DNA of 64,000 nucleotides from positions 1,302,001 to 1,366,000 of the forward strand of contig NZ_JAAONY010000002.1 in assembly GCF_011602085.1 (NCBI RefSeq). The letters are read 5' to 3'. Numbering within the stretch: the stretch's first letter is position 1; each line of letters begins with the position of its first letter. Below are positions 54,479 through 61,884 of the stretch, one piece after another. The notes beneath the pieces were generated by a model. It did not search any database. It had not been told where the DNA came from and saw only the letters and a program-made list of their open reading frames with translations. The DNA is from Pseudoteredinibacter isoporae. GTDB lineage: Bacteria; Pseudomonadota; Gammaproteobacteria; Pseudomonadales; Cellvibrionaceae. The position numbers were made by a program, and so were the translations under genes.

Positions 54479-55972
54479 TCAGTTTTCATAGTTTGGCATA
54501 TACAAAGTGATTTTCAGGCCACCTAAATCCGAAGGCGCTGCATCAATACGACCACCATGGGCCTCGACAATATTCTGGCATAAGGATAATCCTAAACCCG
54601 AGCCGCCATGCTCCCTGCTGCGGGATTGATCCACACGATACAGGCGTTCAAAGATCTTGGGCATGTCCGCAGCCGAAACCGACGGTGACGAATCTTGCAG
54701 GGTAATTTTCAATTCGTTTGCCACGGCCTCTGCAGTCAACATCGCCTCACCACCCGCATCGGTATAACGCAAACTGTTTTCCAAAAGATTATGCATCAGC
54801 TGGGCAAAGCGTTTGCGATCGGCGCGAATATAACTGTTCAGATTTTCCAGACCATCGGCGTGCAGATTCAGATTGGCCTTTTTGAAGCGCAATTCGAAGG
54901 CATCCAGCGAAAGTTCCAAAAGCTCTCGCGCATTTTCCCGAGCAAAGCGATAGTCCAATGCACCCGCGTCAGACAACGCCAACTGATACAAATCGTCGAC
55001 CAGGCGACTCAACGCCAGAACTTCGGCATGCAGAGATTGAACGTTATCGGCATTAAACTTTCTCACACCGTCCAGCACCGCCTCGATTTCACCTCGTAAT
55101 ACTGCCAGGGGCGTGCGCAACTCATGGGAGATATCAGCAATCCATTGCTGGCGGGATTGTTCATTTTTTTCCAGCGTCAGCGCGAGCTGGTTAAAGTCCC
55201 GACCAAGGCTGGCCAACTCATCATTACCACGAACCTCCACCCGGCGACTGTAGTCACCCTCCCCCAGAGATTTGGAACCTTCAGCCAAATCCCTGATGGG
55301 GGAAATCAGATGGCGCGCCAGCAACCAGGCTAACAACCCGGACACTATCAGGGCAAAGCCAACGGCAACCCAAATTTTATGCAGCTGTTTGCGGCGAAAC
55401 TCATAGTCTGGACGATTTTTTTGCAACTTGGCTTTGCGAATTGCAAAACTGCCAATTGTCTCACCATCCAGCTTAAGGGACACTCTTAGTTCATCGTGCA
55501 ATCCATCGCGATTTTGGCTAGCTTTCTTTGGGTCATCACTGACAACTGGCCATTTGGGCGACGATATCAGCAACTCGCCCTGCTCATCATATATTCGCAG
55601 AAAGCGTGCTTCACGAAAATGACGTTCAAAAATCTTGCGGCGATGCTTATCTTCGCTTTTATTCAAGCCGGGAGGCAAAGGCCGTCCCGTCTTTTCCTGA
55701 AAACGCCTTTGGCGTTCAACATTGAAAGTTTGATAAATGATTCGACGCATCAAACGGGGATTGTCTTTTAAATCCTGCCAACTTCCCTTTTCGCGATAGT
55801 GCTCAACAAGAGCATTGCGAATGGGTTCAGTGCGTTCAATAGCGGCTTGATTAAGATACTCACGAAAACCACGATCAAAGTTCCAGTATGCAAACCACGC
55901 CACAAACAGTATGACACTGGCTGTGGCGAGGGAAAAGGCGAGAAACAATTTGCCTTGCAGCTTGATTTTCAT
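54479..55972 (-). CDS. Sensor histidine kinase, BaeS/CpxA-like
   Basis: A membrane sensor kinase of about 497 residues; the ATG at 55972 has AAGAG upstream (MKIKLQGKLFLAFSLATASV). Layout: TM1 about 8-28, a basic periplasmic domain about 30-195, TM2 about 203-224 (IWVAVGFALIVSGLLAWLLA), then HAMP. The HisKA domain carries the phospho-acceptor in WIADISHELRTPLAVLRGEI, and the catalytic domain has the N-box LLENSLRYTDAGG and G-box EHGGSGLGLSLCQNIVEAHGG. The periplasmic domain is unusually rich in Arg/Lys (RQRRFQEKTGRPLPPG, KHRRKIFERHFREARFLR), which suggests binding of an anionic ligand or lipid surface. Upstream lies the EF-hand protein gene, in the same direction. Confidence 0.93.
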   Translation of the reverse strand: MKIKLQGKLFLAFSLATASVILFVAWFAYWNFDRGFREYLNQAAIERTEPIRNALVEHYREKGSWQDLKDNPRLMRRIIYQTFNVERQRRFQEKTGRPLPPGLNKSEDKHRRKIFERHFREARFLRIYDEQGELLISSPKWPVVSDDPKKASQNRDGLHDELRVSLKLDGETIGSFAIRKAKLQKNRPDYEFRRKQLHKIWVAVGFALIVSGLLAWLLARHLISPIRDLAEGSKSLGEGDYSRRVEVRGNDELASLGRDFNQLALTLEKNEQSRQQWIADISHELRTPLAVLRGEIEAVLDGVRKFNADNVQSLHAEVLALSRLVDDLYQLALSDAGALDYRFARENARELLELSLDAFELRFKKANLNLHADGLENLNSYIRADRKRFAQLMHNLLENSLRYTDAGGEAMLTAEAVANELKITLQDSSPSVSAADMPKIFERLYRVDQSRSREHGGSGLGLSLCQNIVEAHGGRIDAAPSDLGGLKITLYMPNYEN

Positions 55973-56019
55973 AACACTCTTCAACTCAATTTGTTATCTC
56001 AGCCTTTGTTCAAATGCCT

Positions 56020-56550
56020 TTAACGACGAAACATCTTGCGCATCTTTTTCTTGGAATGCTTACGGCTTTCAGAGAATTCTTCTTCGCTGATTTCACCATT
56101 TCCATCCAGATCCATACGAGCAAAGCGCATAGCCGCACGATCAGATTTGGCGTTCACCAGCTCCTCCTGGGTTAACTGTCCATCCTGGTTCACATCGGCC
56201 AGGACGAAAACATTTCTGGCCACCTGCTCACGCTCACCGGGGCGACGATCAATAAATTCTTCCAGGCTCACGGTACCATTACTGTCGCCATCCAGACGAG
56301 CAAACATCTTGGCCTGCATCTCAGCTTTTTTAGCTTCACCGTACGCACTGAGTTCGGCCTGGCTAAGCTGGCCGTTCTTGTCAGTATCCATATCGGCAAA
56401 GCGTGCGGATTTGGCAGCCTGGATTTCTGTGCGGGTAATAATACCGTCACCGTCCAAATCCAATTTTTCTTTGCGCTCATCAGCACCTGGGAAGGCATAA
56501 GCCTGGGAAGTTGCCGCCAGGGCAATCATCATCGTTACAATCTTCTTCAT
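56020..56550 (-). CDS. Exported five-EF-hand calcium-binding protein
   Basis: A 176-residue protein with a signal peptide (MKKIVTMMIALAATSQAYA). The ATG at 56550 has GAGG upstream; the in-frame TTG six bases earlier is not needed. Five canonical 12-residue EF loops are seen: D31-E42 (DLDGDGIITRTE), D55-E66 (DTDKNGQLSQAE), D87-E98 (DGDSNGTVSLEE), D119-E130 (DVNQDGQLTQEE) and D147-E158 (DLDGNGEISEEE). All have Asp at position 1 and Glu at 12. A strongly basic C-terminal tail (SRKHSKKKMRKMFRR) follows. It is likely a periplasmic calcium sensor or buffer. It lies 47 bp before the sensor kinase on the same strand, probably in one operon. Confidence 0.93.
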   Translation of the reverse strand: MKKIVTMMIALAATSQAYAFPGADERKEKLDLDGDGIITRTEIQAAKSARFADMDTDKNGQLSQAELSAYGEAKKAEMQAKMFARLDGDSNGTVSLEEFIDRRPGEREQVARNVFVLADVNQDGQLTQEELVNAKSDRAAMRFARMDLDGNGEISEEEFSESRKHSKKKMRKMFRR

Positions 56551-56690
56551 ATCCAATTCCTCGATTCTCTTTAATGGTTAAGGCCACATCGCTGTGACTT
56601 GTTGCTCATATTAGATATCGAGCATGCAGCAAATATGGAGGAATTGTGGATAATGCGTTTGCGTACTGTTAAGACTTGCCCCGGTTTGCA

Positions 56691-57284
56691 TTAGCCAAGT
56701 AAATTGATCTTCTGGATCAGTGCGGCAAGGTTGTCTGCCTGCATCTTTTTCATCACCCTTGATCGATGGATTTCAACGGTTTTCACGCTGATGCCAAGGG
56801 TTTCTGCCAAGCCTTTGTTGCTGGCACCCCCAGCCACCAAATGCGCCACTTCCTGTTCACGGCGGCTGAGTTCCTGCCAGTAGCTCCGAGCTTCCGACAA
56901 CTGCTCCTGCAATTCAAAACGTCGGGGAATATCCGCCACCGCCTTGGCGATAATCGTTAACAGGCTCTCGTCATCAAAGGGCTTGCTGATAAAATCAAAG
57001 GCCTGGTTTTTCATGGCAGCCACAGCCATTGGAACATCGCCATGACCCGTAATCAGAATAACCGGAATCTGGTAGGCCTTGTCGAGCAGCTGCCGTTGCA
57101 GCTCCAGGCCACTCATACCCGTCATTCGAACATCCAATAACAAGCAAGCCGGTTCACCCTGGTATTCCCTTAAAAAGGCTTCAGCACTGTCGAAACCTCG
57201 ACTGTCGTAACCCGCACTTTCCAGTAACCAGGACAGGGATTCACGAAAATCGGCATCATCATCAACAATCAATATTGGATTCAT
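56691..57284 (-). CDS. FixJ-type response regulator (LuxR-like output)
   Basis: A 197-residue regulator. The receiver domain (1-115) has ILIVDDDADFRESL, phospho-acceptor Asp51 in CLLLDVRMTGMSGLEL, Thr in LITGHGDVPMAV and Lys in FISKPFDDE. A linker leads to the LuxR HTH domain, REQEVAHLVAGGASNKGLAETLGISVKTVEIHRSRVMKKMQA. It overlaps the PAS kinase stop by 4 bp (ATGA), so the two are translationally coupled. FixJ-type pairs in marine gammaproteobacteria often control oxidation of alcohols, acids and lipids. The divergent genes from 59061 onward are natural candidate targets. Confidence 0.94.
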   Translation of the reverse strand: MNPILIVDDDADFRESLSWLLESAGYDSRGFDSAEAFLREYQGEPACLLLDVRMTGMSGLELQRQLLDKAYQIPVILITGHGDVPMAVAAMKNQAFDFISKPFDDESLLTIIAKAVADIPRRFELQEQLSEARSYWQELSRREQEVAHLVAGGASNKGLAETLGISVKTVEIHRSRVMKKMQADNLAALIQKINLLG

Positions 57285-58840
57285 CGCTCTTGAACCTCCC
57301 TACAGGCCGCCAGGCGAACCTTAACACAACTGTAACTTTTACCATCGCTGTCAACATCAATACCTCCGCCCAGGCTCTCGATGATCGAGCGGGAAATCGA
57401 TAAGCCCAGCCCCAGACCAGAGGATTTTGAACTGTAGTACGGTTCAAAGATTTGCGTCATTCGATCAACCGAAATGCCCGCCCCCTGATCACAGATTTCA
57501 ACCTGCCAGTCGCTGGATTGTGTTTCGGGTATGAGTGATTCGCGAATTGAAATTTTAATTTCCCGCCCGGATTTCGCACTCCCACGGCGCTCGCTCGCCT
57601 GGGCCATCGCTTCCAATGCATTAATCAGTAAATTGACCCAAACCTGTTGCAGTTGAACCTTGTCCGCCATGACCAGCGCTTTGCCGTTGGGTTCCTGCCA
57701 GCGAATATCGACCATCTGCTGTTCCAGTTCCTGCTCAACGAAATTCACCGCTTCACGCAAGGACTGGCCAAGTTCGATGATCTCGGGCCGGTGTGGCGTT
57801 TTCTTCACCATGGAACGCAGTTGCTGAACAATTGCGGCCGCGCGTTCCGCTTGCTTTTCCATTGCCGTTAGCAACTGGCTCAGCTGCTGTGGTGCCAGGT
57901 CTTCTTTCTGCTTTAACTTTCGCAGACCACCGCGGGCATAATTTAATAAGCTGGCAAGGGGCTGGTTGATTTCATGGGCCAGACCACTGGCCATTTCGCC
58001 CAAGCTCATCAAGCGCTCACTGTGGGCTAACTGCTGCTGTTTATCTTGCAAGGCCTGTTGTACCGCATGTTCTTCACTACGGTCTCGTATGATCAGGGAA
58101 TAAAGCCCGTAAACCGGTTCGGTATTGGTGGCAATCAACTGTTCCAACTGCCAGACACCGTCTTTGCCCTCGGGCAGGTTTAAACGGATCGCACCTTGCC
58201 AACGTCCTTTTTGACGCGCCACCTGCAAGGCGATGGTGCGAATTTTCTGAACGCTTTCTGTCGACAAATAATCTCTCAGGGAAAACCGTTCGCCGGATTC
58301 GGAATCGGTTTCAGGTCGCTCCAGCGCTTGTCGCGCGGCTCGGTTTAAATCCAGCACCTGCAACTGCTCGTCGCACAGCAACACCAAATCGGCACTGGCT
58401 TCCACGACGGCCGCCAGTCTTTGCAAGGCCTGCTCAGCTTCCACTTCTTGCTGCACTTCACGAGTAACCGCAATGATCTCCTTCAACTCACCGGATTGCT
58501 CATCACGAATGGAGCGATGGGTACTCTCTACCCAGCGGTACAGGCCTTGCCGATTGCGGGAACGATAACGAAAGGTACGGGTACCGTGTTTTTTAATGGC
58601 GGGAATGAGCTTGTGTTGCATGGCCCAGGCATCTTCGGGGTGAAACAACTCATAGGCAGGTAACCCCAACAGCTCATCGGCGCGGTAGCCGGTCAGCTGC
58701 TCGACCGCCGGATTCACAGCCGTATACGCCCAGTCACCAGGACGGTGCAGGGTAATCATCACTCCAGACTGCTCGGCTAAAATACGGTAGCGCGCTTCAT
58801 TGTATTCGAGCAGATTGGATGCCGGTTCCAGGCTATCCAT
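57281..58840 (-). CDS. Soluble PAS-domain sensor histidine kinase
   Basis: A 519-residue kinase without membrane segments. The first PAS domain (about 15-135) has YRILAEQSGVMITLHRPGDWAYTAVNPAVEQLTGYRADELLG, with a PAC-like RNRQGLYRWVESTHRSI, and a second PAS lies at about 145-265. The HisKA domain follows with LGEMASGLAHEINQPLASLLNYARGG. The catalytic domain has NLLINALEAMAQAS, CDQGAGISVDRMTQIFEPYYSSK and GLGLGLSISRSIIESLGGG. The layout matches FixL/TodS-like cytoplasmic redox or ligand sensors; no haem-binding His pattern is obvious. It is cotranscribed with the overlapping FixJ-type regulator. Confidence 0.94.
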   Translation of the reverse strand: MDSLEPASNLLEYNEARYRILAEQSGVMITLHRPGDWAYTAVNPAVEQLTGYRADELLGLPAYELFHPEDAWAMQHKLIPAIKKHGTRTFRYRSRNRQGLYRWVESTHRSIRDEQSGELKEIIAVTREVQQEVEAEQALQRLAAVVEASADLVLLCDEQLQVLDLNRAARQALERPETDSESGERFSLRDYLSTESVQKIRTIALQVARQKGRWQGAIRLNLPEGKDGVWQLEQLIATNTEPVYGLYSLIIRDRSEEHAVQQALQDKQQQLAHSERLMSLGEMASGLAHEINQPLASLLNYARGGLRKLKQKEDLAPQQLSQLLTAMEKQAERAAAIVQQLRSMVKKTPHRPEIIELGQSLREAVNFVEQELEQQMVDIRWQEPNGKALVMADKVQLQQVWVNLLINALEAMAQASERRGSAKSGREIKISIRESLIPETQSSDWQVEICDQGAGISVDRMTQIFEPYYSSKSSGLGLGLSISRSIIESLGGGIDVDSDGKSYSCVKVRLAACREVQER

Positions 58841-59060
58841 CAGTCAATGCCCTTCTTCATTTACTGCCTTGAATACGCAGTATAGGTGATTCCCCCTAGT
58901 GTAAAAAGCATTCTGGCCCTTCTCCCAGCTCAATAAGGACCGCTCTTGAAAAGCGATTGTGAATGTTTCGCCATCACAAGAATAAATAAGCCCCACCAGT
59001 TCGGCTTTGTTAGTCTCTGCTTATTCGGACTTGAGACCAATGTCAAAGAGGAGAGCGATC

Positions 59061-59843
59061 ATGCTGAATGAATTATTTGGAATGCAGGGTAAGGTGTGTG
59101 TGATTACCGGCGGTTCACGCGGATTGGGTTATTACATTGCCCAGGGGTTTCTGGAGGCCGGCGCCGCACGCGTCTATATCACCGCTCGCAAAGCCGAAGC
59201 TTGCGAGGCCGCTGCCGCCGAACTCAGCCAGTATGGCGAGTGTATCGCCCTGCCCGGCGATGCCGCCAGTAATGAAGGCATCCTGTCTTTGACCCAGACA
59301 CTCAATGAGCGCGAATCCCATATCGATGTGTTGGTGAACAACGCTGGCACCGGCTGGGCCGGTGAATTCGGCCAGTTCCCGGAAAAAGGCTGGGACAAGG
59401 TCATGGACATCAATGCCAAGAGCCCTTTCTTTTTGACCCAGGCGCTGCTGCCACTGCTTAAAGCCAATGCGAAGGCCGACGATTACGCCAGTGTAATCAA
59501 CATTGGTTCGATTGCGGGCATCGTGGGCAATGGCCTGGATAACTTCAGCTACGCCGTGAGTAAATCCGCCGTCCATCAACTCACCCGTGTGCTTGGCAAG
59601 GAACTGGCCGAAAGCCATATTCGCGTGAACGCCATTGCACCTGGCCGCTTCTATTCCAAGCTGACTGAATTCCTGAGCAGCAATCAGGAAGCCTTTGAGG
59701 CCGAATGTGCCAGTATCCCCATGCATCGCTGGGGTGAAGCCAGTGATATCGCGGGTGTGGCGATTATGCTGGCGAGCAAGGCCGGCGGATTTATTACCGG
59801 TCAAATCATCCCGGTTGACGGCGGCACCACCCTGATCGCCTAG
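59061..59843 (+). CDS. Short-chain dehydrogenase/reductase (SDR)
   Basis: A 260-residue classical SDR from the ATG at 59061 (MLNELFGMQGKVCVITGGSRG), preceded by AGAGGAGAG. The cofactor motif is TGGSRGLGYYIAQG, and VLVNNAGTGWAGEF contains the NNAG signature. The catalytic Ser is in INIGSIAGIVG and the YxxxK in FSYAVSKSAVHQL. The C-terminal PVDGGTTL is standard. It resembles 3-oxoacyl-ACP reductase/gluconate dehydrogenase types, so the substrate is not defined. It lies before an acyl-CoA dehydrogenase and a FadJ-type enzyme on the same strand and may act on a 3-hydroxyacyl or alcohol intermediate. Confidence 0.92.
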   Translation: MLNELFGMQGKVCVITGGSRGLGYYIAQGFLEAGAARVYITARKAEACEAAAAELSQYGECIALPGDAASNEGILSLTQTLNERESHIDVLVNNAGTGWAGEFGQFPEKGWDKVMDINAKSPFFLTQALLPLLKANAKADDYASVINIGSIAGIVGNGLDNFSYAVSKSAVHQLTRVLGKELAESHIRVNAIAPGRFYSKLTEFLSSNQEAFEAECASIPMHRWGEASDIAGVAIMLASKAGGFITGQIIPVDGGTTLIA

Positions 59844-59855
59844 ACCACGCACCCA

Positions 59856-59877
59856 GGCCAGAGAACCCTTTCTGGCC
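59856..59877 (+). terminator. Weak hairpin after the SDR gene
   Basis: GGCCAGA (59856-59862) pairs with TCTGGCC (59871-59877) across an 8-base loop, 13 bp after the stop. Only a short T-rich stretch follows (CGGTTTGAC). It may be a partial terminator ahead of the separate promoter region of the acyl-CoA dehydrogenase gene. Confidence 0.4.
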
Positions 59878-59930
59878 CGGTTTGACTCAAATTAGACCTA
59901 TCGCTTGATTGACTTGGAAATTTGAGGAAA

Positions 59931-59948
59931 AATAAGGGTATACCCCTA
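59931..59948 (+). promoter_or_regulatory. GGGTATACCC palindrome upstream of the acyl-CoA dehydrogenase gene
   Basis: GGGTATACCC is a perfect 10-bp palindrome and the symmetry extends, with one mismatch per arm, to an 18-bp imperfect palindrome, ATAAGGGTATACCCCTAT. It lies 33-50 bp upstream of the ATG at 59981. It is a plausible binding site for a dimeric regulator such as the nearby FixJ-type protein or an unlinked TetR/FadR-type repressor. Confidence 0.5.
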
Positions 59949-59980
59949 TAAAAATTGATCACGTATTTGAGAAAGCCACC

Positions 59981-61789
59981 ATGTCACAAACACCCCTGCT
60001 GAACGACCGCGATATTGAGTTCCTGCTCTATGAATTCCTGAACAGTGAGGCGCTACTGGAGCGACCGCGCTACCAGGAGCATTCCAGAGAGGTGTTTGAT
60101 GCCACCATGGCGACCGCCAAGACCATCGCCGAAAAATACTTTGCCAATCACAATGCCAAGGGCGATGCCAATGAGCCGACTTTCGATGGAGAAAAAGTTC
60201 ATCTGATTCCCGAAACCCAGGACGCCTGGAACGCCTTTGCCGAGGCAGGTTTCCTTGCGGCTCACTATGATTTTGAAGAAGGTGGCATGCAGATGCCGGA
60301 GATCATTCTGCGTGCGGCTATGTCCTATGTGTCCGCTGCGAATATTTCTTCCACGGGCTACCCTTTCCTGACGCTGGGTTCGGCCAACCTGATTCGCAGC
60401 TTTGGTGACGAAGCCCAAAAAGCCAAGTACCTGCCACCGATGATGGACGGCCGCTTCTCCGGTACGATGGCCCTCACTGAACCGGGACAAGGTTCCGCAT
60501 TAGCCGACATTAAAACCACCGCCAAACCCCATGAGGATGGCAGCTATCGAATTTTCGGCCAGAAGATGTTTATCTCCGCAGGCGATCATTCCCTAACCGA
60601 TAACATCGTGCACATGGTGCTGGCAAAAATTGAAGGCGCACCCGCGGGCACCAAAGGCATCTCCCTGTTTATCTGCCCGAAGTTTCTGGTCAATGACGAT
60701 GGCAGTGTGGGCGAGCGTAACGACGTTGCGCTGGCGGGCCTGCTGCACAAGATGGGCTACCGCAACACCACATCAACGGTGCTGAGCTTCGGCGAAAAAG
60801 ATGGCGCCATCGGCTATCTGGTGGGCGAGCCTCACAAGGGCCTCTCCTATATGTTCCAAATGATGAATGAAGCTCGCATCGGTGTCGGCCTCGGTGCCGC
60901 CGTTTTGGGTTATCAGGGCTATAACTACTCTCTGGACTATGCGCGCAATCGCCCCCAAGGCCGCTTGCCCTCCCAGAAAGATCCAACGTCCAAACAAGTG
61001 AATATTGTCGAGCACGCCGATGTGCGCCGCATGTTGCTGGCCCAGAAAGCGTACGTGGAAGGCTCCATGGCACTGTGCTTCTATGCCAGTCATCTGTTCG
61101 AAGATTCCCATACCGCCACAACAGAAGAAGAACGCCAGCAGGCGTTTACCTTGCTGGATTTAATTACCCCCATGGTGAAGTCCTTCCCGTCCAAATACGG
61201 CCTTCGCGCCAATGAACATGCCATCCAGATTCTGGGGGGCTCAGGCTACATTCGTGAATACCCGGTTGAACAGTATTATCGCGATAACCGACTCAATCCG
61301 ATTCACGAAGGCGCCGAAGGTATTCATGGTTTGGACCTGCTGGGCCGCAAGGTGCCTCTGGGAGGCATGGCGGGCTATCAGGCGCTGAAAAACGAAATGA
61401 TGGCCACGGCTGAAAGCGCAAAAACTCACGGTGAAACCGCAGACTGGGCCTTGGCGCTGGAAGCGGGTGTTGCGAGCCTGGATCAAACCACCATGAGTTT
61501 GCTCGGCACACTGGGTAAAGGCGAGATCGATCTGGGCATGGCCAATGCGACCGTATATCTCGATATGTTTGGTCGCGTACTGGTCAGCTGGATTTGGTTG
61601 AAACAAGCCATTGTCGCCGCCAGGGCTCTGGCCGGAGATCTGCATCAGGACGAAGAGAATTTTTACCGTGGCAAGCTACAGGCCGCACAGTACTACATTC
61701 AGTGGGAATTACCTGAAATCGACGCTCAGGCCAAGCTCCTGCAAAGCCTCGACGATACCTGCCTGGCCATGCAAGACGCCTGGTTCTGA
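59981..61789 (+). CDS. Acyl-CoA dehydrogenase, long DmdC-like type
   Basis: A 602-residue FAD enzyme that introduces the alpha-beta double bond in acyl-CoA. The N-terminal helix domain is followed by FAD-contact motifs MALTEPGQGSALADI and QKMFISAGDH. The C-terminal helix domain has RANEHAIQILGGSGYIREYPVEQYYRDNRLNPIHEGAEGIHGLDLLGRK, which includes a Glu at the usual catalytic position (HEGAEGI). A long C-terminal extension of about 130 residues (ACAD C-terminal domain) puts it with the DmdC-like subfamily, whose members handle 3-methylmercaptopropionyl-CoA and other short or medium acyl-CoAs. It sits between an SDR and a FadJ-type enzyme, so a beta-oxidation role is likely. Confidence 0.93.
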   Translation: MSQTPLLNDRDIEFLLYEFLNSEALLERPRYQEHSREVFDATMATAKTIAEKYFANHNAKGDANEPTFDGEKVHLIPETQDAWNAFAEAGFLAAHYDFEEGGMQMPEIILRAAMSYVSAANISSTGYPFLTLGSANLIRSFGDEAQKAKYLPPMMDGRFSGTMALTEPGQGSALADIKTTAKPHEDGSYRIFGQKMFISAGDHSLTDNIVHMVLAKIEGAPAGTKGISLFICPKFLVNDDGSVGERNDVALAGLLHKMGYRNTTSTVLSFGEKDGAIGYLVGEPHKGLSYMFQMMNEARIGVGLGAAVLGYQGYNYSLDYARNRPQGRLPSQKDPTSKQVNIVEHADVRRMLLAQKAYVEGSMALCFYASHLFEDSHTATTEEERQQAFTLLDLITPMVKSFPSKYGLRANEHAIQILGGSGYIREYPVEQYYRDNRLNPIHEGAEGIHGLDLLGRKVPLGGMAGYQALKNEMMATAESAKTHGETADWALALEAGVASLDQTTMSLLGTLGKGEIDLGMANATVYLDMFGRVLVSWIWLKQAIVAARALAGDLHQDEENFYRGKLQAAQYYIQWELPEIDAQAKLLQSLDDTCLAMQDAWF

Positions 61790-61806
61790 TCCCCCAACAA
61801 ACCACA

Positions 61807-61833
61807 AAAGGGCAGCTGCATCAGCTGCCCTTT
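61807..61833. terminator. Hairpin between acyl-CoA dehydrogenase and FadJ-type genes
   Basis: AAAGGGCAGCTG pairs perfectly with CAGCTGCCCTTT in a 12-bp stem with a 3-base loop, 17 bp after the stop codon; a TTT ends the arm. It could act as a bidirectional or partial terminator that lowers expression of the downstream gene, or as an mRNA stabiliser in one operon. Confidence 0.6.
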
Positions 61834-61884
61834 ATGTATGTCACAGAACGAAAACACAAAAACAAATACGTTAAAGGACGCACC

